A stretch of 64,000 nucleotides of DNA. Source: JALOLG01 sp963776935. GTDB taxonomy: Bacteria; Actinomycetota; Acidimicrobiia; Acidimicrobiales; Ilumatobacteraceae. Made by a program: the position numbers and the translations under genes. Each line of letters starts with the position of its first letter. Positions within the stretch are counted from its first letter, which is position 1. The stretch spans positions 1,488,001 to 1,552,000 of the forward strand of contig CAVZOP010000002.1 of the NCBI GenBank assembly GCA_963776935.1. Reading direction: 5' to 3'. The notes beneath the pieces were generated by a model. That model was not told the DNA's origin. It did not search any database and saw nothing but the letters and a program-made list of their open reading frames with translations. Positions 28,069 to 36,838 of this stretch are shown here, one piece after another.

Positions 28069-29319
28069 TCAGCCGGCCGAGGCGAACTGCTCGTACACGG
28101 TGTTCGAGAGCGTGAACGAGTCGCCACCTTGGGTCGATGTCGTCACGATCACGAGATCGAGCTCGGGGGACACGATGATCTGCTGGCCGAAAAGTCCGAG
28201 CGCCGCGAACGTGCCCGGTGGCCCGTTCATCCACCACTGCAGCCCGTACGAGGGGTTGGTCGAGCTTGGTGAACGAGACTCGTCGACCCACCCCTCCGGG
28301 AGGATCCGCTCGCCGTCCCAAACGCCGTCGCGCAAGAACAGCAACCCGAACTTGGCGTAGTCGCGAGGCGTCGAGTCGGCGCCGAGCCCGCCGAGCCAGG
28401 TGCCGGTCGAGTCCTCCAAAAGGATCGTCGAGGTCATGCCGAGCGGATCGAGGAGCCGCTCGTGGACATAGGTGTCGAGGGCGTCGCCGCCGCCCAACTC
28501 GTCGGCGGCGATGTCGGCGAGGATCGCGGTGGTCCCCGTCGAGTACTCGAACTCGGTGCCCGGCTCGGTGACGAGCTCCTGCGCGATCGGCAGATCGGCC
28601 GCGTGCGGTGCCTGGAGCATCTGCAACGGGAGGGACCCGGGGCCGTACTCCTCCTCCCATTCGAGCCCGCTGCTCATCCGCATCAGGTCGTCGAGTGTGA
28701 TCTCCCCACGCGGGTCGCCAGCCGCCTGCCATTCCTCGACGGGCGCAGGCGCGTCGAGCGAGAGTCGCCCCTCACCGATCAGCATCCCGACGATCGCCGA
28801 CGTGAAGCTCTTGGCGACCGAAAACGACGACGTCGCCTGATCGGCGGAGTCGAGCGGGTGGTAGCGCTCGTAGACGATCTCACCACCCTTGACGACGACG
28901 AGCGACCGCACGCGGGTTTCGGCGTCGTCAGCGCCGAAAGCAGTGGCGACGGCCGCGTCGAGCGCCGCCTCGTCGACGCCGTCGGGCAGTTCTCCGACGG
29001 GCCATTCGATTGTCGGGTACGGCACGTCGCTCGACTGCGCCGGATACTCCGATGCCTCGTCGGTGATCGGCAGGGTCGGTTCCGGCGCGTCGGTCGTCGG
29101 CGGGTCGGTTGCGGGCGGGTCGGTTGCGGGCGGGTCGGTTGTCGCGACTGCGGCTGCCGGGTCAACGGTGTCGGGCGCGGCGATCGTGTCGGCCGACGTC
29201 GTGGCGGGCGGCGCCGACGTGTCGGACGTGTCCGACGAGGCGTCGTCTGCCGAGGAAGAGCACGCGCCAATCGCTCCGACGAGGACGAGCACCGCGGCAC
29301 ATCTGGTGACTCGTCGCAC
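28069..29319 (-). CDS. Secreted serine hydrolase, class C beta-lactamase fold
   Basis: The 416-residue protein has a lipoprotein signal (AAVLVLVGAIGAC) and a long Asp/Thr/Pro linker with near-repeats of TDPPA (residues 55-85). A penicillin-binding-protein/AmpC-like domain follows. The nucleophile is in SFSVAKSFTSA (Ser-x-x-Lys), the tyrosine motif is probably YSTG (FEYSTGTTAIL), and the third motif lies near the C-terminus. Family members include D-aminopeptidases, esterases and 6-aminohexanoate-dimer hydrolases; true beta-lactam hydrolysis is not implied. It is likely lipid-anchored. The gene converges with the methyltransferase gene, separated by ten bases. Confidence 0.85.
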   Translation of the reverse strand: MRRVTRCAAVLVLVGAIGACSSSADDASSDTSDTSAPPATTSADTIAAPDTVDPAAAVATTDPPATDPPATDPPTTDAPEPTLPITDEASEYPAQSSDVPYPTIEWPVGELPDGVDEAALDAAVATAFGADDAETRVRSLVVVKGGEIVYERYHPLDSADQATSSFSVAKSFTSAIVGMLIGEGRLSLDAPAPVEEWQAAGDPRGEITLDDLMRMSSGLEWEEEYGPGSLPLQMLQAPHAADLPIAQELVTEPGTEFEYSTGTTAILADIAADELGGGDALDTYVHERLLDPLGMTSTILLEDSTGTWLGGLGADSTPRDYAKFGLLFLRDGVWDGERILPEGWVDESRSPSSTNPSYGLQWWMNGPPGTFAALGLFGQQIIVSPELDLVIVTTSTQGGDSFTLSNTVYEQFASAG

Positions 29320-29383
29320 GGTCGGACGCTAGCGTCACTGGTCCGCCGAATGGCTGACCGGGCGCGGTACTGCGAGGTGATGC

Positions 29384-29897
29384 GTGAACGAGAGTGAGCT
29401 CTTGATCGAGCTGTTCGGCCGGGTGGCCGAGCACGTGCACGGCGTGGTCGGTGGCCTCTCCCACGACGACCTCGTCTGGTCGCCGGCGCCGGGTGCGAAT
29501 TCGATCGGTTGGCTCGTCTGGCACTTGACCCGGGTGCAGGACGACCACATCGCCGATCTGCTCGACGAGGAGCAGCTGTGGAGCACCGGATCATGGGCGA
29601 CGCGGTTCGGCCTCACACCCGATCCTGGCAACACCGGGTACGGCCACACCGCCGCCGAGGTGGCGACCGTGCGACCCGACAGCGCCGATGCACTCGTCTC
29701 GTACTACGACGCGGTCGCCACCCGGACTGACGCGTTGCTCGAGACGTCTCACGCCGGAGGAGCTCGACCGGATCGTCGACGAACGGTGGGATCCACCCGT
29801 GACCATGGGGGTGCGGCTCGTGAGCATCGCCGACGACGACATCCAACACGCCGGCCAGGCTGCCTACCTCAGGGGGCTCCTCGCCAGACACGAGTAA
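29384..29897 (+). CDS. DinB/DUF664-like protein, frameshifted
   Basis: The protein is a four-helix DinB-superfamily member: LLIELFGRVAEHVHGVVGGL, SIGWLVWHLTRVQDDHIADL with the metal-type His, and, after a frame change, LTPEELDRIVDERWDPPVTM and DDIQHAGQAAYLRGLLARHE with a second His. Removing one T near 29750 (acgtctcacg for acgctcacg) joins the halves into about 170 residues, the normal length. Such proteins bind a divalent metal; many are mycothiol-dependent transferases in actinobacteria. GTG 29384 starts the family N-terminus. Confidence 0.8.
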
Positions 29898-29948
29898 CTG
29901 CGCCAGAGCTGGGTTCGCCATTCACCCGGGGTGGGTACGACTCCCGAC

Positions 29949-30611
29949 ATGGTCGACCAACTGGAACACACGCACCGCCTCTCGCGGCGAATGACACTGA
30001 GCGAGTTCGTTCGGCGCGAGATCCCGCACCTGCACATCGCTTCGATATCGCAGCCTGAGCCAGAGCTGGCGATCCACAACGTGGTTGCCGTCACCGATGA
30101 CATCGGTACCGCTCGTGCGGCCGTGCTCGAGCTCGAGGCGCTGGAAGCCGACGACGCCAAGCTCGGCCTCGTCGTGCTCTCGACCGACGGGGAAGCCGAT
30201 CTCGTCGATGGGCGTGCCGACCCGGAAGGTGTCACCAAGATGGTCGCGTCACGGACGCTGGCGGGCGGCGCCATCGGGGCGCTCGTCGGTGCGCTCCTCA
30301 TCGGCGGGGCGACGCTCCTGCTCGCCGATCCCGAGGCATCGACCGCGTTCGTGGCGGCGTTCGGTGGTGCCCTCCTCGGCGGCGTGTTCGGATCGATCTG
30401 GGTCGTTTTCGCCGGGATGGGCGGGAGTGACGCCTATCGGCAGACCTTCATCGCCCCTGAGCTGACCGAGGTGTGCGTCGTCTCGCTCCACACCGATGAC
30501 CCGGATCGCGCGGCCAACGGACGCGACCGCCTGGCACGCGGTCAGTGGCTCAAGATCGTCGACGTCGACGTCAACGGGGTGGCGACGGCCGCACATCACC
30601 CGAACGGGTGA
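29949..30611 (+). CDS. Membrane protein with central glycine-rich hairpin (DUF1269-like)
   Basis: The 220-residue protein has a soluble N-terminal half of alternating strands and helices (NVVAVTDDIGTARAAVLELE, LGLVVLSTDGEADLVDGRAD). Two closely spaced glycine/alanine-rich membrane segments follow (ASRTLAGGAIGALVGALLIG, AAFGGALLGGVFGSIWVVF), then a short ferredoxin-like tail (EVCVVSLHTDDPDRAANGRD). This resembles DUF1269-type proteins, often found beside stress-response genes. The function is unknown. It lies just upstream of the partner-switching module, with about 80 bases between. Confidence 0.6.
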   Translation: MVDQLEHTHRLSRRMTLSEFVRREIPHLHIASISQPEPELAIHNVVAVTDDIGTARAAVLELEALEADDAKLGLVVLSTDGEADLVDGRADPEGVTKMVASRTLAGGAIGALVGALLIGGATLLLADPEASTAFVAAFGGALLGGVFGSIWVVFAGMGGSDAYRQTFIAPELTEVCVVSLHTDDPDRAANGRDRLARGQWLKIVDVDVNGVATAAHHPNG

Positions 30612-30689
30612 CAAGCCGCCGCGGCGGCCAAGTGGTGTCCGAGCCTCACGCTGGCTACGGTTGGCCGTTCCTCTACGTGTTTTCTGGGG

Positions 30690-32448
30690 ATGGCACAGTT
30701 GAGCGCAGCGCCGCAGGCGTCTTACGTAAACGACCACCTGGCCCTTGCCCTCGCGGCTGGTGAGCTCGGTACCTGGCGCTGGGACATCTCGACCGGGGTC
30801 ACGACCTGGGACCCGACGATGGAGCGGCTGTTCGGTCTTGCCCCTGGCGAGTTCGACGGCACGATGGACGCCTGGGTGGCGGCGATGCACCCCGACGACG
30901 TCAGTCACGCGCTCGACGTCGTCCAGACGGCGACCGCCGAACGTTCCGCGTACGAGCTCGAGCACCGTGTCGTCTGGCCGGACGGAACCGTGCGTTGGCT
31001 GTACTGCCGCGGCATGGTGACGATCGACGACGAAGGCAACGTCACCGGCACGATCGGCTGCACCGGCGACATCACTGCCCGCAAGCAGTCCGAGATCGAC
31101 GCTGAGCGAAGGGCTGAGGAAGCCGAACGCATCGCTGACGCGTGAGCGGCTCCATCGTGAGCGGTTGGAGTTCCTCGACGAACTCAACGATTCGGCGCTC
31201 TCGGCGTCCGACCATCGCGAGTTGATGCGCAACGTCGCGGCCGCGGCCGTGCCGCAACTCGGCGACTGGTGTGCCCTGTACTTCGTCCCGGAGGGTGCAA
31301 CCGAGCCGGAAGTCGAAGTCGCCCACAAGGATCCGACCAAAGCCGCCTGGGCGGAGGAGCTCCTGCATCGCTTCCCGTACGACCCCGACGCACCACGCGG
31401 CGTACCGGCGGTGATCCGCACCGGCGAGATCGAGTTCGTTCCAACCGTGCGGGCCGAGTCGATCGAGCGCGCCATCGCCGGCGTCGCCGATCGCACGCTC
31501 GCCGAGGAACTGCGCGAGATCGTGAACGCCCTCGAGCTGACCAGTCTCATCACCGTGCCACTACGCACCAAACGGGGAGTGATCGGCGCGATCCGGTTCG
31601 TCAGCGCCGAGTCGCGCCGACAGTTCGACCACGACGACCTCGCGCTGGGACGCACCGTCGCCGGCCGCATCGCAGAGGCGCTCGAGAACACTTGGCTGAC
31701 CGACCAGCAGCGCACCATCGCCGGCACGCTCCAGGCCGCGCTGCTCCCACCGCGACTCCCTGAGATCGATGGCGCCAGCGTGGCGGTTCGGTACTGGGCG
31801 GCCGGCACCGCGACAGAGGTGGGAGGCGACTTCTACGACGTCTTCGCCGTCGACGATCACCGGTGGGCGATCGTCATCGGTGACGTCTGCGGAACCGGAC
31901 CGAACGCCGCGGCAGTCACGGCGATCGCGCGGCACACGATCCGCGCCGCGGCGACGCACGGGGCCGACCACCACGATGTGCTCGCCTGGGTGAACGACGC
32001 ACTCCATGCCGGCAACCGCGACCTGTTCTGTACGGCGACCTACTCGACGCTCGAGCGCATCGACGGCGACACGTGGCGATTCATCTCGGTCGCCGGAGGT
32101 CACCCGTTGCCGATGGTGATCACAGCCGACGGCTCGGCGACCACGGTCGGTCGGCCGGGCACTCTGCTCGGCGTGCTCCCCGAGATCCAGACCACTGCCG
32201 GTGAGATCCTGCTCCACCCCGGCGACACGCTGATCTTCCACACCGACGGCGTGACCGACGTCCGGCCGCCGTACGAGCTGGACCCGGAAAACGTCACGAG
32301 TATGGCGATCGAGGCCGCCGCCGGCAGTCGAACCGCTGACGACGTCGCCAACCGACTGGGGATCGCGATCCACCGTGTGCTCCCCATCCCGGACCGCCAT
32401 GACGATGTCGCCCTGGTCGTCGTGCATATCCTGCAGCCATTCGGGTAG
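30690..32448 (+). CDS. PAS-GAF-PP2C serine phosphatase (RsbU/RsbP type), frameshifted
   Basis: The N-terminal PAS domain (LGTWRWDISTGVTTWDPTME ... EHRVVWPDGTVRWLYCRG) and a short coiled coil are followed, after one extra base near 31142, by a GAF domain (VAAAAVPQLGDWCALYFVPE ... LITVPLRTKRGVIGAIRFVS). The SpoIIE-type PP2C domain follows: LQAALLPPRLPEI, VGGDFYDVF, WAIVIGDVCGTGPNAAAVTA and DTLIFHTDGVTDVR, including the metal aspartates. It would dephosphorylate an anti-anti-sigma factor in response to a sensed signal. The STAS and kinase genes follow at once. As written, translation stops at 31143; correcting the indel gives a protein of about 585 residues. Confidence 0.85.
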
Positions 32449-32499
32449 TCCCCTTCCGCATCCGCTGTCGAACATCGGCAGCGAGTCAGATGTACTCGT

Positions 32500-32505
32500 T
32501 AGGAT
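32500..32505 (+). promoter_or_regulatory. -10 element for a probable leaderless STAS transcript
   Basis: TAGGAT fits TANNNT and ends seven bases before ATG 32513, with no ribosome-binding site between, suggesting that transcription begins at or next to the start codon. Confidence 0.45.
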
Positions 32506-32512
32506 CCAACGG

Positions 32513-32839
32513 ATGACTCCGAACTGGGAGTGGCAGCAGCGCACCGAAACCAACTCGGTGCTGGTAGTCCGCGGCGATCTCGACGTCGCGGTCGGAGTCG
32601 AGTTCGTCGACGCGGTCGACAACGTGCTTGCCGGTGATGGTTCGACGGCCGAGGTCCTCATCGAGCTCGGTGAGGTCGACTTCATCGACTCGAGTGGGCT
32701 TCGCGCCCTGCTGCAGCTGCGACAGACCTACGGGGAACGTGTGCAGGTCGGCACCGTCTCCGCGGCGGTGCAGCGCCTACTCGAATTGACCGGGACGCTC
32801 GAGCACTTCCGCCTCGGCGGAACCGACCGTGATGACTGA
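32513..32839 (+). CDS. STAS-domain anti-anti-sigma factor
   Basis: The 108-residue protein is a stand-alone STAS domain: SVLVVRGDLDVAVGVEFVDA, VLIELGEVDFIDSSGLRALL. The serine of the DSSGL motif is the site phosphorylated by RsbW-type kinases and restored by PP2C phosphatases. In the unphosphorylated form such factors bind the kinase/anti-sigma and free the sigma factor. Its neighbours on both sides are the matching phosphatase and kinase, so the three form a full partner-switch set. No sigma-factor gene is nearby. Confidence 0.9.
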   Translation: MTPNWEWQQRTETNSVLVVRGDLDVAVGVEFVDAVDNVLAGDGSTAEVLIELGEVDFIDSSGLRALLQLRQTYGERVQVGTVSAAVQRLLELTGTLEHFRLGGTDRDD

Positions 32840-32850
32840 GCGGCGCCACC

Positions 32851-33243
32851 GTGCCGAATCGTTCCTCGTCCAGATCGATGGTCGTCTACGGCCGCGACGC
32901 GGCCAGCGTCGGCGAAGCACGCTCGTGGATCGACACCTTCCTCTCCCAGCGCGAGATCGAAGACACGGTGCGCGACGACGCCCAGCTCGTCGTCAGCGAA
33001 CTGGTGACCAACGCCCTGATGCACGGCGAAGGGGCGCTCGTCCTGCGGGCGTCGGTCACGGACGGATCCGTGCACGTCTCGGTCACCGACTCCGGCGATG
33101 CGCTTCCCGAGGTACTGCCCCTCGACCCGTCCCGGATCGGCGGGCTCGGCCTGATCGTCGTCGGCCGCGTCGCCTCCGAGTGGGGGGTCGCGCCGTTCCC
33201 AGGCGGCAAGACGGTGTGGGCGGCACTCGCCCTGTCGAGCTGA
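32851..33243 (+). CDS. RsbW-like histidine-kinase-fold ATPase (anti-sigma / serine kinase)
   Basis: The 130-residue protein shows the HATPase_c_2 pattern: VRDDAQLVVSELVTNALMHG (N box with Glu and Asn), VHVSVTDSGDALPEVLPLD (G1 box) and RIGGLGLIVVGRVASEWGVA (G2 box). Such proteins phosphorylate STAS partners and bind sigma factors. GTG 32851 gives the short basic N-terminus; ATG 32878 (MVVYGRDAASVGEARSWID) is an alternative that loses nothing conserved. It follows the STAS gene by 11 bases. Confidence 0.85.
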   Translation: MPNRSSSRSMVVYGRDAASVGEARSWIDTFLSQREIEDTVRDDAQLVVSELVTNALMHGEGALVLRASVTDGSVHVSVTDSGDALPEVLPLDPSRIGGLGLIVVGRVASEWGVAPFPGGKTVWAALALSS

Positions 33244-33272
33244 CCCGCCCGGACGCGTCGAGCTCGGGCGAT

Positions 33273-34067
33273 TCAGTCCGGGCGCGTCCACACGATCGGG
33301 AACAACGGATGGTCGAGCGCCGCACCGTTGGCGAGCTCGTCCTCGAGACCGGGGAACGGAGGCGACGTCGTCCAACGGCGCGGCGCGTGCACCATGTCGT
33401 CGCCGAGGAACCGCAACGACAGGACCCTCCGCCGGCCCGGCCCGGCGACTCCACCGGCACCGTGGAGCGTGAGCATGTGGAAGCACACGGCGTCGCCGGG
33501 CTCGAGCTCCCACCCGAGCACGCGGTAGCGGTGCGGATCGGCCGCGATGTCGGGGAGCTCGGCGAGCATCCCGTCGGGGAACCAGTTCGCCTCGCCGTCG
33601 AGGAACGATCGCGGCATGTACCACGGGCCGAGGTGCGAGCCAGCAATGAGCTCGAGCGTCGAGCCGCGCGACACGGGGTCGACCGGACACCACATGCTGA
33701 CGTTCTGGCGACCATCGACGTTGTAGTAGGGCAGGTCCTGATGCCAGGGCGTGCGCTGGCGGGTGCCGGGCTCCTTCACGAGCACGTGGTCGTGGTACAG
33801 CCGCACCGTCGACGACCCCATCAGCTCGGCCGCGATCGCCGCCGCCGGTGAGACCCGGATGAAGTTCTCGATCTGCGGGATGCGTTGCCACGAGCAGAAG
33901 TCCTCGATGAACGCTCCGTCGTCGGCGCTGCTCGCCCGCTTGGCGTACGGCGACAAGTTGGCGAGGTTGGCGTCGATCGCGTCGCGGGCCAGCTCGATCT
34001 CGAGCGGTGAGAACGCGCCTCGAACGCACACCGCGCCATCCCGCCAGTAGTCGCCCTCGATCTTCAC
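33273..34067 (-). CDS. Phytanoyl-CoA dioxygenase family protein
   Basis: The 264-residue protein has the PhyH double-stranded beta-helix fold of Fe(II)/2-oxoglutarate oxygenases. The iron site is HxD in TPWHQDLPYYNVDGRQ, with a distal His in CFHMLTLHGAGGVAGPG and the 2-oxoglutarate-binding Arg in RRRVLSLRFLGDD. It would hydroxylate a small organic substrate, unidentified here; many actinobacterial members act in secondary or lipid metabolism. The start MKIEGDYWRDGAVCVRGAF matches family proteins, which usually begin just before the FxxDG(Y/A)-type segment. It is alone on this strand next to the M23 gene. Confidence 0.88.
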   Translation of the reverse strand: MKIEGDYWRDGAVCVRGAFSPLEIELARDAIDANLANLSPYAKRASSADDGAFIEDFCSWQRIPQIENFIRVSPAAAIAAELMGSSTVRLYHDHVLVKEPGTRQRTPWHQDLPYYNVDGRQNVSMWCPVDPVSRGSTLELIAGSHLGPWYMPRSFLDGEANWFPDGMLAELPDIAADPHRYRVLGWELEPGDAVCFHMLTLHGAGGVAGPGRRRVLSLRFLGDDMVHAPRRWTTSPPFPGLEDELANGAALDHPLFPIVWTRPD

Positions 34068-34113
34068 GGATCCGATTGTGCCAGTCGATCGCCGCCCACC
34101 GATCGCTCCGGGG

Positions 34114-35337
34114 TCAGCACACGGCGCGTACGGCGGGGTACGGGTTCACGGCGGCACCACCGCCGGGGTGGATCTCGAAGTGGAGATGGTTGACGCCGGC
34201 GTTGCCGGTTGCCCCGACGTACCCGATGACCTCGCCCTGGCTGACCGAACGGCTCGAGCCCTCCCAGCCGCTCAGGTGGGCGTAGAAGTACTTCGTCCCG
34301 TTGTTGCCGCTCAGCCAGACCGAGTTGCCGCCGAGTCGCGTCGTCTTGAAGTTGACGCTCCCCGACACGACCGCGACGAGGGGCGTGCCACCGGCCGCCA
34401 TCATGTCGACGCCCTGGTGGCTGCGCCCGCCAGACCGCGCCGCTCCCCACGTGTCGGCGAACGCCGTCGAACCCGCGACCGGGCACGACATTCCGTCGCC
34501 GGTCGGTGCCGGCGGCAGGGTCGGGGGTGTGGGCGCTTCCACCGGTGAGCCGCCCGACGTTCCGTCGTCCGAGGGCGGCGGCGTCGCCTGGCCTGCGCCC
34601 GGTTGGACCAGGGCGGCGGGGGTGTCGCCGGCGGCCGCGCTCGACGAAGCGGCGGCGATCTGCGCCTGGCGGGCGGCCTCCTCGTCGGCCGCGATCTGGG
34701 CTTCTCGCTGGCGCCGCTGCTCGGCAAGCGCCTTCTGCACGGCCACGTCGTGTAGGCGTTGCTCCTCGATCTCCTGGAGCAGAACGATCTCCTCCTCGGC
34801 CCGGCGACGGAGCTCGTCGTACTCCTCGGTGGCGTCCTCGGCCTCCTGCTGTTGTTCCTCGAGCTCTTCCCGTTTCTCGTCGAGCTCACGCCCGACCTCG
34901 TCGAACTCGTCGAGCGTCACCGCCGACGAATCGGTGGCCACGGCGAAGAGCACGTCGGCGGCGGCGGCGTCGTTCGCACCCTCGACGCCGGCGAGGAGTG
35001 GGTTCTGTCCGACTCCCGAGCTCACGAACTTGCGGACCGCCATCGCCTCGAGGTCGGAGCGGAAGGCGGCCACCTCGGCCTCGAGTGTTGCCAGTTCGGC
35101 GTTGGTCGATTCGATCTCGTCGGCGAGCTGGTCGACGCGCGACTCGGCGTCGAACATCGCCTGTGCCGCGGCGTTCGCCCGGTCGCGGGCCGCTTGGATC
35201 TCGCGTGCCGAACGCTCGGCGGCTGTGTCAGAGTCCTGTGCGTCGGCAACGCCGCCCAGCGTCGCGGCAACGGTCGCGATCGCCACGAGCGCAGCGGTGA
35301 CGCGACGCGCCCGGCCCGCCCTCGACTTCAACAGCAC
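34114..35337 (-). CDS. Secreted coiled-coil M23 metallopeptidase (EnvC/RipA-like layout)
   Basis: The 407-residue protein has a signal peptide (ALVAIATVAATLGGVADAQ) and long coiled coils from about 40 to 225 (ESRVDQLADEIESTNAELAT, REELEEQQQEAEDATEEYDE). A Pro/Ser linker leads to an M23 LytM domain: SHQGVDMMAAGGTPLVAV holds a zinc-binding His-x3-Asp, and VNHLHFEIHPGG supplies the second His-x-His. All zinc ligands are present, so it is probably an active peptidoglycan endopeptidase. The coiled coil may allow control by a membrane partner, as with EnvC-FtsEX. No FtsEX genes are adjacent. Confidence 0.9.
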   Translation of the reverse strand: MLLKSRAGRARRVTAALVAIATVAATLGGVADAQDSDTAAERSAREIQAARDRANAAAQAMFDAESRVDQLADEIESTNAELATLEAEVAAFRSDLEAMAVRKFVSSGVGQNPLLAGVEGANDAAAADVLFAVATDSSAVTLDEFDEVGRELDEKREELEEQQQEAEDATEEYDELRRRAEEEIVLLQEIEEQRLHDVAVQKALAEQRRQREAQIAADEEAARQAQIAAASSSAAAGDTPAALVQPGAGQATPPPSDDGTSGGSPVEAPTPPTLPPAPTGDGMSCPVAGSTAFADTWGAARSGGRSHQGVDMMAAGGTPLVAVVSGSVNFKTTRLGGNSVWLSGNNGTKYFYAHLSGWEGSSRSVSQGEVIGYVGATGNAGVNHLHFEIHPGGGAAVNPYPAVRAVC

Positions 35338-35437
35338 GGTGAGACTCTAGGCTTTGGCGCGGCCAACGTGACAGTCGGGTTACGAAACCACGCACCGTGT
35401 GTTCGCCGCCGGGTGTTCGCGGGTTGGTCGACTGCGG

Positions 35438-36817
35438 TCAGTCAGGGTACGTCCAGTCCGGCCGCTTCCGGGCGTGCCGCGTGGCGTACAGCACCGTCCC
35501 GTCATCGATGTCGGTGATCAAGGGCACGAGCACCGGTCGTGGCCGGCGCATGCGGACCTCGAGATGGCGGGCGAAGTCCTCCGGGAACGCACGCAGGAGG
35601 CTGGAGACGACCTGCTGCTCCTCGGTGCCGAGGTAGCACCGGTTCGCATCGGTCACAGTGCGCAGCAGAGCGGCGAGCGACGCCAGATCGTCGTCCTGGC
35701 CACGCCCCTGCTCGATGGCGGTCAGATGCTCGGTGATCGCCAGCGATCCCTGCTTGCACGGCGGGCACTGCCCGCACGACTCGACCGACAGGAAGCGGCT
35801 GTACTCGCGCGCCACGCTCACCATGTCGGCCGTGTCGTCGTACACCGCGAACCCGGCGGCGCCGAGCCCGGTACCGCGGGCCTTGAAGTCCTCGTAGGTG
35901 AGCGCCACGTCGAAGTCGCCAGCCGTCAGGACCGGGTTCGAGATCCCGGAGAAGGCGGCCTTGAACGTGCGCCCCCGGCGCGGCCCACCGCAACGTTCCA
36001 GCAGCTCGGCGAACGGCGTGCCGAGCTCGACCTCGTGCACGCCGGGACGCTGCACGTCGCCCACGACCGTGGCGACGATCGTGCCGGGCGACTCGGCCGT
36101 CCCGAACGTGCGGTACCACGTCGGGCCGTTGGCGAGGATGTGCGCGACGGCGGCGAGCGTCTCGACGTTGTTGACCGCGGTCGGGTTGCTCGACGGTTCG
36201 TCGTCGCCGCGTGAGCTCCCGGACTCCCATCCCATCGAGACGGTCGCGAAGAGGCCGTGCTGCCACGGCGGCAGCGTGCGAGGCATCGGATCGCGACCCT
36301 CGATGACCTCGAGGAGCGCCTTCTCCTCACCGAACAGGTACTCCTCGGGGCCTTCGACGATCGAGATCGTGAGGTCGCCGAGCAACCCGGCGCGTCCCAG
36401 ATCCACCGCTGCCTTGCGCAGGTTCTCGCTCTCGCGGGTGAACGTTCGCTTCGTCGCCACGTACACGTCGGTCGCGCCGACCACGAACGCGGCGATCGCC
36501 GCGCCTTCGATGATGCGGTACGGGTCGAGCCGCATGAGAGTGCGGTCCTTGAACGTGGCCGGCTCGCCCTCGGCGCCGTTGGCCACGACGTAGCGCCGGC
36601 CGCCGCCGGCGTCGCGCACCGACCTCCACTTGTCGCCGGTCGGGAAGCCACCGCCACCTCGCCCGCGCAACCCGCTCGCCGTGACCTCCGAGAGCGTCGC
36701 CTCACGGCCCAGTCGGCGTGCCGTCCGCAGGCCGCTCCCTCCACCTGCCGCGAGGAAGTCGTCGAGGGTGAGGATCGGCGTCGCCGGCAGGATCACCTGT
36801 CGATCTGCCACGACCAC
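35438..36817 (-). CDS. NuoF-like NADH/FMN flavoprotein with 4Fe-4S site
   Basis: The 459-residue protein matches the 51-kDa subunit family. It has the FMN/NADH loop GLRGRGGGGFPTGDKW (about 49-64), NGAEGEPATFKDRTLM, GEEKALLEVIEGRDPMPRTL and an SLBB-type segment. The C-terminal 4Fe-4S site is ESCGQCPPCKQGS plus the fourth Cys in NRCYLGTEEQ. In complex I this subunit oxidises NADH, but no other nuo genes are present; the gene lies 21 bases downstream of NDH-2. It may serve another NAD(P)H-dependent complex, such as formate dehydrogenase- or hydrogenase-type diaphorases, or work with NDH-2's quinone pool. Confidence 0.85.
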   Translation of the reverse strand: MVVADRQVILPATPILTLDDFLAAGGGSGLRTARRLGREATLSEVTASGLRGRGGGGFPTGDKWRSVRDAGGGRRYVVANGAEGEPATFKDRTLMRLDPYRIIEGAAIAAFVVGATDVYVATKRTFTRESENLRKAAVDLGRAGLLGDLTISIVEGPEEYLFGEEKALLEVIEGRDPMPRTLPPWQHGLFATVSMGWESGSSRGDDEPSSNPTAVNNVETLAAVAHILANGPTWYRTFGTAESPGTIVATVVGDVQRPGVHEVELGTPFAELLERCGGPRRGRTFKAAFSGISNPVLTAGDFDVALTYEDFKARGTGLGAAGFAVYDDTADMVSVAREYSRFLSVESCGQCPPCKQGSLAITEHLTAIEQGRGQDDDLASLAALLRTVTDANRCYLGTEEQQVVSSLLRAFPEDFARHLEVRMRRPRPVLVPLITDIDDGTVLYATRHARKRPDWTYPD

Positions 36818-36838
36818 TCACGGTAGTCCCAGCTCTGC

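Noticed and set aside
28069..29319. Antibiotic-resistance beta-lactamase
   Set aside because: The fold is class C-like, but the sequence resembles the broad serine-hydrolase family with a lipoprotein anchor; beta-lactam hydrolysis cannot be claimed.
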